DNA from: Gaiellales bacterium
GTDB lineage: Bacteria; Actinomycetota; Thermoleophilia; RBG-16-64-13
Assembly (NCBI GenBank): GCA_012719395.1
Contig: JAAYAL010000033.1
Location: 1-58,600 of the forward strand
Length of the DNA: 58,600 nt
Reading direction: 5' to 3'
The first letter of the stretch is position 1. Each line of letters opens with the position of its first letter. The position numbers were made by a program, and so were the translations under genes. The notes beneath the pieces are model-generated. The model saw only the letters and a list, made by a program, of their open reading frames with translations. It was not told where the DNA came from and searched no databases. Below, piece by piece: positions 1-8,022 of the stretch.

Positions 1-210
1 GCCTAGGCGAAATCGCGGTTCTGACCAGTTCTCGACCTCCTGAGGAGAGGACAAAACGCTATATGCACTTTCTGGTGCAGGCATCGTCAGCTGTGGTCTA
101 GGAGAGGGATCTGCTGCGGAACGCCAGTCTGAGGGCTTCTTTATTATTCTCTTATGCTGCGACCTCCATGACGATGACACACCACACGACGTAGACTGCC
201 GCGATACGGC

Positions 211-1455
211 TTACGCCGACTGGGCCGGTGACTGCTGTGCGCCTCCCTCGCGGGGGCCAAAGCTCACGAAGCCACCGAACTTCTGTAGCTCATCCACACG
301 GCAACTCCAGACCAGCCTCCCGTCATGCGCAATGATGTCGGGACAGCCGTCACACATGCTTTGGCGACCGTCCGGCTGTATGTCGCAGGGCTGGATGATC
401 ATGATGGCCTGCATCCGCAGCGGCTCGCCCCAACCCCCCGGATGGGCCAGATAATTCTTGGCAACCCGCGCCAAGCTCTTGTTGATCAGCCCCACGGGGA
501 GGATGACTCCGGCGTTACGCATGAGCCTTGGGCTGGTGTACGCCAAGTAGGTGCGCCACACCACATGGTGTGCCGTTTGGGCGAGCTCCATGAGTTTGGG
601 GTCCATGCACCCGAGCATCCTCTTCGGGTTGCCGAAGCGAAGACCTACCAGCCACTTGAAGGCTGAGACATCTTCCGTGCCGTTCAGGTAGCCACAGGGC
701 TGGTAATCTGGAAACACGGTTTGGATGCGATCGATCACCTCTTGGGCAACAATGTCCTTGGGGCTCACTTCGCGCTCAAACGTGTAAACCAACTCGCTCA
801 GATCCACCTTCTTGCCGTGCACCCATCCTTCGTAGTCCGCCTTGGTGGTAGCGGAACGGAACAGGATGAAGACTATGGTGTTGACAAACTCGATGTTCTC
901 CTGCGCCCAGTTCACCAACATGGGAATGTCGTCAAGAGTGTCACGGTAGATGGTGGCGTTGAATGCCACTGCGATCTTGCCCTTGCCATGCTTGTAGACC
1001 ATGCGCGCCAGCTTCAGCCGGAGCTCGTTGAGATCCTCCTCGCTCTTGCCCTTCCACCCCGGCCGGTTCTGGTGGGAGTCCACGTGGAAGGTGAACCCAA
1101 CGACACCGGCGCTCAACAGCTTCGCCACCAGCTCCGGCGTCAAGGCCCGTCCATTGGTGTTCACGATCGGCTTCCAGCCTTGATCCGCCACGTACCGCAC
1201 CAACTCCAAGATGTGCGGGTAGAGCAAGGGCTCACCCCCCGCGATGGAGATCCCATCCGTGTTGCGCAGGCGCTTGACGGTCTGGAGCTCCTCGATCACC
1301 TGCTCCAGCGGCTTGTGGCCTTGTGGGTCGTTCTCCCGGTAGCAGCCCTCGCAATAGAGGTTGCACTTGGTGGTGGGCTCCAACCATGTGATGGCGTTGT
1401 CCGCCAGATTCCAGGGCAAGCGATACAGTTGGCGATGATCCACTTGGAGCGACAC
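211..1455 (-). CDS. Radical SAM protein with C-terminal Cys-rich region
   Basis: A 414-residue radical SAM enzyme. The SAM-cluster motif CNLYCEGC places the three cluster cysteines at 31, 35 and 38, and the GGEP motif lies at 73-76. The C-terminal part carries more cysteines (QPCGYL, MLGCMD, QPCD, MCDGCPD, WSCRVD). This suggests an auxiliary SPASM/twitch-like iron-sulfur cluster, as in peptide- and cofactor-modifying radical SAM proteins. It starts at a GTG preceded by AAGGAGGG. It has its own sigma-A-type promoter and stands alone, so no precursor peptide or partner identifies a substrate. The family call is secure; the reaction is unknown. Confidence 0.85.
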   Translation of the reverse strand: MSLQVDHRQLYRLPWNLADNAITWLEPTTKCNLYCEGCYRENDPQGHKPLEQVIEELQTVKRLRNTDGISIAGGEPLLYPHILELVRYVADQGWKPIVNTNGRALTPELVAKLLSAGVVGFTFHVDSHQNRPGWKGKSEEDLNELRLKLARMVYKHGKGKIAVAFNATIYRDTLDDIPMLVNWAQENIEFVNTIVFILFRSATTKADYEGWVHGKKVDLSELVYTFEREVSPKDIVAQEVIDRIQTVFPDYQPCGYLNGTEDVSAFKWLVGLRFGNPKRMLGCMDPKLMELAQTAHHVVWRTYLAYTSPRLMRNAGVILPVGLINKSLARVAKNYLAHPGGWGEPLRMQAIMIIQPCDIQPDGRQSMCDGCPDIIAHDGRLVWSCRVDELQKFGGFVSFGPREGGAQQSPAQSA

Positions 1456-1490
1456 GTATCCCTCCTTATCGGCAGCCGAAAGGCAACCGA

Positions 1491-1519
1491 ATTATAGCCC
1501 GGCGGTAGCAGGCGGTCAT
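1491..1519 (-). promoter_or_regulatory. Sigma-A-type promoter of the radical SAM gene
   Basis: On the minus strand there is a perfect -10 TATAAT (1491-1496), a 17-bp spacer and a -35-like ATGACC (1514-1519; 4 of 6 to TTGACA). The predicted transcript starts near 1484, leaving about 29 nt of leader with AAGGAGGG before the GTG at 1455. It is the best consensus promoter I can see in the window. Confidence 0.65.
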
Positions 1520-1705
1520 TCCTCCGCGGACCTCTCCTCCTGCAGCAGACCATCCACCAACAGCGGGGCCAGCAGATTGATGTGGTCAAGCACAGCCGCC
1601 GCCTTGGCCAAGGACTCCGCCGACGGCGGGAACACACGCCCGATCCCCACGAGGCGAGCCGACGCGGGGGAGCGAAGAACGAACGGCGAGACAACCGAGC
1701 CGCGA

Positions 1706-1750
1706 GCGAGCAAGGGGGGAGCCGGCTGCGCCGGCTCCCCCCTTGCTCGC
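1706..1750. terminator. 21-bp perfect GC hairpin after hcp, no T-tract
   Basis: Arms 1706-1726 and 1730-1750 are perfect reverse complements with a 3-nt loop (TGC). It lies 16 nt past the hcp stop codon, so it probably ends or protects the hcp transcript. No run of T follows on either strand. The core GCCGGCTGCGCCGG recurs at 11703-11716 and, inverted, at 50711-50724. An ORF at 1516-1770 on the minus strand reads through the hairpin and has no recognisable product. Confidence 0.6.
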
Positions 1751-1766
1751 TTCGTTACCGGGTGAG

Positions 1767-3404
1767 TCACTTGCCACCCAGGATGGTGGCGAGATCCTCT
1801 TCCGGCGTGGTGATGGCTTTGATGTCGTAGTTGTCTACTAGATACTTGGCCACGTTGGCGGAGAGGAAGGCAGGGAAGGTGGGACCAAGCCGAATGTCCT
1901 TGAGGCCCAGATACAGAAGGCTGAGGAGGATAGCCACCGCCTTCTGCTCGTACCAGGACAGCACGAGCGACAACGGCAGATCGTTGACCCCCACACCGAA
2001 GGCCTTGGACAACGCCACCGCCACCTGGACGGCAGAGAAGGCGTCGTTACACTGACCCACGTCCAGCAGGCGCGGGATGCCGTCGATGGTACCCAGGTCC
2101 TTGTCGAAGAAACGGTACTTGCCGCAGGCCAGCGTGAGCACGAGGCAATCCTCGGGAACCTGCTCCACGAACCGCGTGTAGTAGTCGCGTCCCGGTTTGG
2201 CGCCGTCGCAGCCGCCCACCAAGAAGAAGTGACGGATCTTGCCGGCCTTGACCATGTCCACGATGGCACCGGCATTGCTCAGGATGGCGTTGCGCCCGAA
2301 ACCCACCATCACCTCTTTGCCGGGCTCATCCTGGGCGAAGCCCGGGAGCTCCAGCGCCTGCTCAATGAGGGGTGAGAAATCGGAGCGGTCCACCACGGGG
2401 CAATCGGGCCAGCCCACCACACCCGTGGTATAGACGTTTCTGAAGTAGCTCTCCTGCGGCTGCTGGATGCAGTTGGTGGTGAAGAGAACCGGACCAGGGA
2501 AGTCCGGGAGTTCCTTGCGCTGGTTCTGCCACGCCGTGCCGAAGTTGCCGAAGAGGTGAGGATAGGCCTTCAGCTTGGGGTAGCCGTGAGCCGGGAGCAT
2601 CTCTCCGTGCGTGTAGATGGCGATGCCCCTGCCCTCAGTCTGCTTGAGCAGGGCCTCCAGATCCAGCAGGTCGTGTCCCGTGACCAGGATGGCCTTCCCT
2701 GCTTTGTGGCCGAGAGGAACGGGGGTGGGCACCGGGTGGCCGAAGGACTCCGTGTTGGCCTTGTCCAGCAACTCCATGGTCTTCAGATTGAGCTCTCCAC
2801 AGCGGAGAACACGCGGGAGCCACACGCCCAGATCGCCCTGGTCCCAGCGGGCCAGGTCGGCAAGCGCCTCGATCATGTATTCACCTATAGCCGGATCACG
2901 GTAGCCCAGCACGGCGGCGTGGCTGGCGTATGCCGCGATTCCCTTCAAACCGAACTGGATGGTGTGCTGCAACGAGCGCACATCCGCGTCGTCCGAGGCC
3001 TCAGCCATCAGGCCCAGCTCAGCGCCCTGTGCGATCAGCCCCGGCAGATCGGCTGCCGGCTCGAACGCTGCAGCTCGCTCCGGCGGGTAGATGCCGGCTT
3101 TGTCCAATTCAGCCTGAAGCGACTTGCGATGGCAGACGGCCTCACGTATGAACGCCTCGATCCGCTTGGGGTCGAAGTTAACATTGGTCAGCGTGCTGAA
3201 AACGGCTTCGTTGAAGAAGTCCCCAAGGTCTTCGGTCAGCAGACCCTTGGGTGCGGCTGCTTGCGCGACCACAGCCAGCCCCTTCAGCGTGTGCATGAGG
3301 GCGTCCTGCAGCGTGGCTACTTCCGCGTTCTTCCCACATACGCCGCGCACGGTGCAGCCTTCGCCCTTGGCGGTCTGCTCACACTGGTAGCAGAACATCG
3401 ACAT
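1767..3404 (-). CDS. hcp: Hydroxylamine reductase / hybrid-cluster protein
   Basis: A 545-residue hybrid-cluster protein, an NO-detoxifying iron-sulfur-oxygen enzyme first assayed as hydroxylamine reductase. The start is the ATG at 3404, after AGGAGG, which gives MSMFCYQCEQ. An upstream in-frame start would add 13 residues that are unlike the family. The N-terminal cysteines C5, C8, C17 and C23 (CX2CX8CX5C) match the class found in anaerobes, which holds a cubane 4Fe-4S cluster rather than the enterobacterial 2Fe-2S. Hybrid-cluster regions are visible: TGHDLLDLEAL, THGEMLPAHGYP, TTNCIQ, GGCDGAKPGR, LACGKYRFF and GQCNDA. The gene is divergent from a CRP/FNR-family regulator, and a palindromic operator overlaps its promoter. 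Confidence 0.95.
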   Translation of the reverse strand: MSMFCYQCEQTAKGEGCTVRGVCGKNAEVATLQDALMHTLKGLAVVAQAAAPKGLLTEDLGDFFNEAVFSTLTNVNFDPKRIEAFIREAVCHRKSLQAELDKAGIYPPERAAAFEPAADLPGLIAQGAELGLMAEASDDADVRSLQHTIQFGLKGIAAYASHAAVLGYRDPAIGEYMIEALADLARWDQGDLGVWLPRVLRCGELNLKTMELLDKANTESFGHPVPTPVPLGHKAGKAILVTGHDLLDLEALLKQTEGRGIAIYTHGEMLPAHGYPKLKAYPHLFGNFGTAWQNQRKELPDFPGPVLFTTNCIQQPQESYFRNVYTTGVVGWPDCPVVDRSDFSPLIEQALELPGFAQDEPGKEVMVGFGRNAILSNAGAIVDMVKAGKIRHFFLVGGCDGAKPGRDYYTRFVEQVPEDCLVLTLACGKYRFFDKDLGTIDGIPRLLDVGQCNDAFSAVQVAVALSKAFGVGVNDLPLSLVLSWYEQKAVAILLSLLYLGLKDIRLGPTFPAFLSANVAKYLVDNYDIKAITTPEEDLATILGGK

Positions 3405-3449
3405 ACTTGACCTCCTGTTGATCACGTACTCGTGGTCTGCCATTACCCT

Positions 3450-3455
3450 ACAATA
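3450..3455 (-). promoter_or_regulatory. Probable -10 element of hcp (TATTGT)
   Basis: On the minus strand TATTGT lies 17 bp after the last half-site of the 3473-3486 palindrome, so that half-site (AGTCAA) sits where a -35 would be. The predicted start is near 3438-3443, giving a leader of about 35-40 nt before the hcp ATG. This geometry fits class II activation by a CRP/FNR protein, but repression by overlap is equally possible. Confidence 0.45.
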
Positions 3456-3472
3456 GGAGTCACTACTCTTCC

Positions 3473-3486
3473 TTGACTTGGGTCAA
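3473..3486. promoter_or_regulatory. HcpR/FNR-type operator TTGAC-N4-GTCAA
   Basis: This is a perfect inverted repeat, TTGAC TTGG GTCAA. It matches the CRP/FNR superfamily site class described for HcpR-type nitrosative-stress regulators (TTGAC-N4-GTCAA) and resembles FNR boxes (TTGAT-N4-ATCAA). It lies between hcp and the regulator gene. It is centred about 36-41 bp upstream of the predicted hcp start and ends 1 nt before the likely GTG start of the regulator. One bound dimer could therefore activate hcp and limit its own gene. Confidence 0.75.
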
Positions 3487-3487
3487 C

Positions 3488-4177
3488 GTGAGCAAGATTC
3501 CCCCAAACATATCTCTGCGGGCCTTCCCACTCTTTGCGGGACTCGAACCGGACGAGCTGGCCGGAGTGGAGGGCTTCACCCGGCGCCTGCCTCTGTCTGC
3601 CGGCGAAGCTCTGTTCCAAGAGGGGGACCGGGCCGACAGACTGTTTCTCATCCGCTCCGGGCGCCTCAAGGTCTTCAAGTCCTCGCCCCAGGGGAGGGAG
3701 CAGATCCTGAGCGTGCTGGGGCCGGGTGAGCCTGTGGGAGAAGCCGCGGTCTTCGCAGGCGAATCCTTCCCGGCCGGCGCGGAAGCCCTGGAGGCCTCCG
3801 AGGTGCTTGCCATCCCTCGCCGCGTGCTACTGGATATCGTGGAGAGGAAGCCGGAGGTGGCCATGAAGTTCATCGGCTCCTTGGCCAGGCGTCTGCGCTA
3901 CTTCACCGCTCTGGTTGAGAATCTCTCGCTGCGCGAGGTGACGGAGCGACTGGCCTCCTACGTCCTCTACCTTGATTCGCGGCAGATGAGCCAGGGGCAT
4001 GTGGACCTCGAACTCTCCCGCGCCCAGTTGGCCGCACTCTTCGGAACCGTCCCGGAGACCCTGAGCAGAGCCTTCCAGCGCCTGGCGCGTTGCGGAGCCA
4101 TCAGCGCGGAACGGCGCCTGGTGCGGATCGAAGATCGTCGCGTGCTGGAACAGCAGGCCTGGCTCCAGAAGGATTAG
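3488..4177 (+). CDS. CRP/FNR-family regulator, probable HcpR-type
   Basis: A 229-residue transcription factor. The N-terminal cyclic-nucleotide-binding-like domain starts at about 8-120 (LFAGLEPDELAG, GEALFQEGDRADRLFLIRSG). A dimerisation helix follows, then a C-terminal winged HTH (LSRAQLAALFGTVPETLSRAFQRL). No N-terminal cysteine cluster is present, so it is not a classical 4Fe-4S FNR; HcpR proteins sense NO through heme. I chose the GTG at 3488. A TTG at 3473 is also in frame, but its codon would fall inside the operator. Divergence from hcp and the shared palindrome support a role in controlling hcp. Its stop overlaps the stop of the convergent azlD gene. Confidence 0.8.
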   Translation: MSKIPPNISLRAFPLFAGLEPDELAGVEGFTRRLPLSAGEALFQEGDRADRLFLIRSGRLKVFKSSPQGREQILSVLGPGEPVGEAAVFAGESFPAGAEALEASEVLAIPRRVLLDIVERKPEVAMKFIGSLARRLRYFTALVENLSLREVTERLASYVLYLDSRQMSQGHVDLELSRAQLAALFGTVPETLSRAFQRLARCGAISAERRLVRIEDRRVLEQQAWLQKD

Positions 4178-4491
4178 CCGAGGAGCAGCCGCAGCAGCGC
4201 CATAGCCGCCGCCCCTGCAACCACCGCCCAAATGAGACTGCGCCGCCACAAGGCCACGGCCAGACAGGGGATGGCCGCCAACAGATTGAGATTGTGCACG
4301 CCTACATCCAGCCGGCCCTCCGGAGCGAAGATCAGGGGCACGGCGAACGCGGCCAGCACCCCCACGGGGACCCCGGCCAGAAAGCGAAGCAGCAACTTCG
4401 GCAGGTGGCGCCCGGCCATAGCCAGCAGGGGTATGCACCGCGTCAGGTAGGTGACCGCCGCCATGGCCACGATTTCCAAGAACAGCGTCAT
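4174..4491 (-). CDS. azlD: AzlD-like branched-chain amino-acid exporter small subunit
   Basis: A 105-residue membrane protein with about four hydrophobic helices. It carries the family pattern of a conserved TRCIPL segment near residue 17 and a proline-rich middle. AzlC and AzlD together export branched-chain amino acids or analogues. The start ATG overlaps the azlC stop as ATGA (4488-4491), which implies translational coupling. Its stop overlaps the stop of the convergent regulator gene, so the two transcripts share 3' ends. Confidence 0.85.
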   Translation of the reverse strand: MTLFLEIVAMAAVTYLTRCIPLLAMAGRHLPKLLLRFLAGVPVGVLAAFAVPLIFAPEGRLDVGVHNLNLLAAIPCLAVALWRRSLIWAVVAGAAAMALLRLLLG

Positions 4492-5270
4492 GCTCGTTCC
4501 CCACGCGCGCGGACTCCCACGTCATCGTCCGCGCTCGCCCGAGCAGGGTCCTCCACCAGGGGATCTTCCTTCCCCGGGAGCAGCGTGCCTGCCACCGAGG
4601 CCGCCAGTGTGGCGACAAGTGCTCCCCACGCCCCGACGCCCAGGACTGCGAGTGCCAGCGAAGCCATAGCCGCAACTCCCGCCACTACAAGCTCCCGGCG
4701 CCCGTGCAGCTGCAGGGCCAACAGCCCGATAAACATGGCGGTGAGCGCATAGTCAAGCCCCAAACGCGCCGGATCTCCCACCAAGGAGCCAGCCAGGGCG
4801 CCGATAGTGGAACCCGCTATCCAGGATAGCTGCGAAACACCATTCAGCCCGGCCACGAAGGGAAAGCTCAGCCTTCCGCGTCTCTCCGCGGCGCGCGTGG
4901 CCATGACGAAAGTCTCGTCGGTCAGCTCCGCCGCCAGCCAGGCCAGGCGGCTTTTTGGCATCTTCTGCAGCTTGGGCACGAGGGCTGAGGAGTAGAGAAG
5001 GTGGCGAAGATTGAGCAGCAGCGTTGTAGCCAGAAGAGTGAGCGGCGTCACTCCGGCGCCTAGTAGCGAGACACCCACCAGCTGGGCTGAGCCGGCAAAC
5101 ACCATTACGGACATGCCGATCACCCCCCACGCCGGCACTCCGGCCGAGACCCCCAGAATCCCGTAAGCGATGCCAATGGGGACATAGCCCAGGACCACGG
5201 GGACCGCGTCCTTCATCCCCTCCCGGATTTCCCTGCCTGTCCCGGCCCCCTGAGGGCTCTGCTCTGCCAT
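4488..5270 (-). CDS. azlC: AzlC-like branched-chain amino-acid exporter large subunit
   Basis: A 260-residue inner-membrane permease with the AzlC signature near the N-terminus (REGMKDAVPVVLGYVPIGIA) and several hydrophobic helices. The start ATG is preceded by GAGGGAAA. It pairs with the overlapping azlD gene in a two-gene unit. The C-terminal tail is charged, Asp/Arg-rich and presumably cytosolic. The exported substrate is inferred from the family only. Confidence 0.88.
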   Translation of the reverse strand: MAEQSPQGAGTGREIREGMKDAVPVVLGYVPIGIAYGILGVSAGVPAWGVIGMSVMVFAGSAQLVGVSLLGAGVTPLTLLATTLLLNLRHLLYSSALVPKLQKMPKSRLAWLAAELTDETFVMATRAAERRGRLSFPFVAGLNGVSQLSWIAGSTIGALAGSLVGDPARLGLDYALTAMFIGLLALQLHGRRELVVAGVAAMASLALAVLGVGAWGALVATLAASVAGTLLPGKEDPLVEDPARASADDDVGVRARGERA

Positions 5271-5366
5271 TTTCCCTCATCTCTGGTTTGCGCTACAGTC
5301 TGGCATATGCGTGACATTCGGGCGAGACCGCGCAGGGACGCATCCGGACGGAGAGGGGCGCAGAGC

Positions 5367-7832
5367 ATGAGCGATTTCGAGAAACTCGGCGTGTTCTACC
5401 TGGGCAAGGAATATGACCTCCAGACTCAGAAGGCGAAGGACGACCTGCTTCTGTATGATGCCAAGGATCTCGTGACTCACGGCGTGTGCGTGGGCATGAC
5501 CGGGAGCGGCAAAACCGGCCTCTGCGTAGGGCTGCTGGAAGAGGCCGCCCTTGACGGGGTGCCTGCCATCGTTGTAGACCCCAAGGGCGACCTGCCGAAC
5601 CTGCTCCTGACCTTCCCAGAACTGAGACCGGAGGACTTCCGTCCCTGGGTCAATGAGCAGGATGCCGCACGTCGGGGTCAGACCCCGGATGAGTTCGCCT
5701 CGCAGCAGGCTGAACTCTGGCGCAAGGGATTGGCCGAGTGGGGGCAGGATGGCGAGCGCATCGCGCGCCTCAAGGCCGCCGCCGATTTCGCCATCTACAC
5801 GCCGGGGAGCACGGCTGGGCGGCCGGTCTCCGTGCTGGGCTCCTTCCAGCCCCCCAGCGGGGCCGTGCGCGACGATCCCGAATTGCTGCGCGATCGCGTG
5901 AGCAATGCCGCAGCGGGGCTGCTGAGCCTGGTGGGAGTGGGGTCGGAGAGCATGCAGTCGCGGGAGCACATCCTCCTCTCTTCGCTGCTGGAGAACGCCT
6001 GGTCGGCGGGCAAGGCGCTCGACCTGGCCTCGCTGATCGGCCTCATCCAAAAGCCGCCGTTCCAGACGCTGGGCGTCATGGACCTGGAGTCCTTCTATCC
6101 GGCGGAGGACCGCTTCGCCCTCGCCGTCTCCTTCAACAACCTGTTGGCGGCGCCGGGTTTCGCCACCTGGCTGCACGGGGAGCCTCTCGATATCGCCCGC
6201 ATGCTCTACACGGACACGGGCAGGCCACGCGTCGCCATCTTCTCCATCGCCCACCTCAGCGACACGGAACGCATGTTCTTCGTCACTCTCCTCCTCAATG
6301 AGATCCTGTCCTGGACACGAGCGCAGGCCGGCACCGGCACCCTGCGCGCCTTGGTCTACATGGACGAGATCTTCGGGTTCTTCCCCCCCGTGGCAAACCC
6401 GCCCTCCAAAACGCCGCTGCTGACGCTGCTCAAGCAGGCACGTGCTTTTGGCGTGGGTGTGGTGCTGGCCACCCAGAATCCCGTGGACCTGGACTACAAG
6501 GGCTTGGCCAACGCCGGCACCTGGTTCATAGGACGGCTGCAGACGGAGCGTGACAAGGCGCGCGTCCTGGAAGGCTTGGAAGGTGTTGCAGCCGGCGCCG
6601 CCGGCGGATTTGACAAGCAGGCCATGGAGTCCACCCTCGCCGGTCTCGGCAGCCGGGTCTTCCTCATGTACAACGTTCACGAGGACGCGCCGGTTGTCTT
6701 CACCACCCGCTGGACCATGTCCTACCTGGCGGGGCCGCTGACGCGCGTGCAGATCAAGACGCTGGCCGGGCAGGCCCCAGCGGCCACCCCGCCTGCCGCT
6801 CCAGTGGCGACCGGCGCGCCCGCGCCGGTCGCCACTGGAGCACCCAGCCCCACGTCACCTTCCATTGCGCCCCCCACCCTGCCGGGACCACCCGTCCTCC
6901 CTCCAGAGATCGCTCAGGGTTTTCTCCCCCTCCGCACCGCTCGCCCGGCAGACACCGACCTCTTATACCTGCCCATGCTCCTCGGCCTGGCAGACACCCA
7001 CTTCCGCAACGCCAAGCTGGGCGTAGGGGAAGACCGGACAGGGACCGCCTTGGCCGCCATCGACCCCATCACAGGGGTCGTCAACTGGGAAAGCGCCTCC
7101 TCGCCCGACCTCTCGCCCGATGATCTGACCGCCGAGCCATCACTGCCGGCGAGTTTCGGACCTCTCCCCTCCACTGCCAGCCGGGTCACCAGCTACAAGG
7201 CCTGGGGGAAGGACCTTGCTTCCTGGCTGTATCGCACCCAGGCACTGGAACTGCTGCGCAGCCCCAGTCACAGGCTCGTGTCCGGCGCAGGAGAGAGCGA
7301 AGGAGAATTTCGCGGAAGGCTACAGCTCAAAGCCCGGGAGCAGCGGGATGCGCTGAGCGAAGAGCTTCGCACGCGCTACGCCCCACGGTTGGCCTCCCTG
7401 GAAGAGCGTATCCGGAAGGCACAATTGGCCATCGAACGCGAGCAGGAGCAGGCCAAAGGCCAGAAGCTGCAGACCGCCATCTCCTTCGGCGCCACCATCC
7501 TCAGCGCTTTCACCGGGCGCAAGCTGACAAGCCTGAGCACCTTGGGTCGAGCCACCACTGCTGCACGTGGCGTGGGCCGCACGCTGGATCAGAGCGGTGA
7601 GGTGGAGCGCGCAAAGGACAACTTGGAGTCACTGCTGCGGGCAAAGCAGGATCTCGAAGCCGAGTTTGAAGCCGAAGTGGCCGAGATCGAACGAGGCGGA
7701 GCCCGGGCTGAAGAACTCGAGACCGTTCAGGTCCGCCCCAAGAAGACCGACGTCTCCGTGCGGCTGCTGATGCTGGTCTGGGCGCCCCACTGGGTGGACC
7801 ACCTAGGAAATGAGACCCCCGCGTGGGAATAG
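5367..7832 (+). CDS. HerA-like ATP-binding protein (helicase HerA / DUF853-type)
   Basis: An 821-residue ATPase of the HerA/FtsK-like superfamily. Walker A is GMTGSGKT at residues 43-50, followed by VVDPKGDL at about 70-76. The Walker-B-like segment LVYMDEIFGFFPP lies near 327-340, and an Asn/Gln sensor region is LATQNPVDLDYKG. A Pro/Ala-rich linker follows (VATGAPAPVATGAP), then a C-terminal half with a predicted coiled coil around residues 670-700 (LEERIRKAQLAIEREQEQ). The ATG at 5367 (MSDFEKLG) matches related proteins better than the in-frame upstream ATG at 5307. No NurA nuclease or other partner lies nearby, so its process is unknown. DNA or protein translocation is an inference. Confidence 0.8.
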   Translation: MSDFEKLGVFYLGKEYDLQTQKAKDDLLLYDAKDLVTHGVCVGMTGSGKTGLCVGLLEEAALDGVPAIVVDPKGDLPNLLLTFPELRPEDFRPWVNEQDAARRGQTPDEFASQQAELWRKGLAEWGQDGERIARLKAAADFAIYTPGSTAGRPVSVLGSFQPPSGAVRDDPELLRDRVSNAAAGLLSLVGVGSESMQSREHILLSSLLENAWSAGKALDLASLIGLIQKPPFQTLGVMDLESFYPAEDRFALAVSFNNLLAAPGFATWLHGEPLDIARMLYTDTGRPRVAIFSIAHLSDTERMFFVTLLLNEILSWTRAQAGTGTLRALVYMDEIFGFFPPVANPPSKTPLLTLLKQARAFGVGVVLATQNPVDLDYKGLANAGTWFIGRLQTERDKARVLEGLEGVAAGAAGGFDKQAMESTLAGLGSRVFLMYNVHEDAPVVFTTRWTMSYLAGPLTRVQIKTLAGQAPAATPPAAPVATGAPAPVATGAPSPTSPSIAPPTLPGPPVLPPEIAQGFLPLRTARPADTDLLYLPMLLGLADTHFRNAKLGVGEDRTGTALAAIDPITGVVNWESASSPDLSPDDLTAEPSLPASFGPLPSTASRVTSYKAWGKDLASWLYRTQALELLRSPSHRLVSGAGESEGEFRGRLQLKAREQRDALSEELRTRYAPRLASLEERIRKAQLAIEREQEQAKGQKLQTAISFGATILSAFTGRKLTSLSTLGRATTAARGVGRTLDQSGEVERAKDNLESLLRAKQDLEAEFEAEVAEIERGGARAEELETVQVRPKKTDVSVRLLMLVWAPHWVDHLGNETPAWE
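6798..6841. repeat. Perfect 21-bp inverted repeat inside the HerA-like gene
   Basis: Arms 6798-6818 and 6821-6841 are exact reverse complements separated by 2 nt. Read in frame they encode most of the VATGAPAPVATGAP linker between the ATPase core and the coiled-coil half of the protein. It resembles the intergenic hairpins elsewhere in this window in length and perfection but not in sequence. Confidence 0.8.
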
Positions 7833-7913
7833 GCGCCTCCTGACCACGGTACGCGCAGGCCCTTGCACGTGTGAGGCCCGCGGGGTAGGCTCTCCCGAAC
7901 GTAGGAGGTGGAC

Positions 7914-7988
7914 ATGAACAAGAAGGGCATCATCAGTCTCAAGAAGAGGCGCAAGAAGAGAGGCAAGAAGGTATCCCTGCGCTACTAG
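7914..7988 (+). CDS. 24-residue Lys/Arg-rich micro-protein
   Basis: An ATG follows a near-ideal ribosome binding site (AGGAGG, 6 nt away) and opens a 24-codon frame ending in TAG. The peptide begins MNKKGIISLKK and ends GKKVSLRY. It has 13 Lys/Arg and no acidic residues. That composition recalls very small ribosomal or RNA-binding proteins such as the actinobacterial KKRRKR-type bS22 peptide and Thx, but I do not recognise the sequence. It starts 81 bp after the HerA-like gene and faces the MBL gene. The strong site and clean stop argue for expression. Confidence 0.55.
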   Translation: MNKKGIISLKKRRKKRGKKVSLRY

Positions 7989-8022
7989 CCTGCTACAGGT
8001 GCGCGCGCCGGAGGCTCAGAGT

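Noticed and set aside
1-210. Left edge of the window
   Set aside because: No frame with a ribosome site, no tRNA and no strong hairpin could be found. It may hold the 3' region of the radical SAM transcript.
1516-1770. 84-codon minus-strand ORF between hcp and the radical SAM gene
   Set aside because: Its first third is the palindromic hairpin. The tail (from about 1640) looks protein-like, but there is no ribosome site and its stop overlaps the -35 of the next promoter. I cannot exclude a gene remnant.
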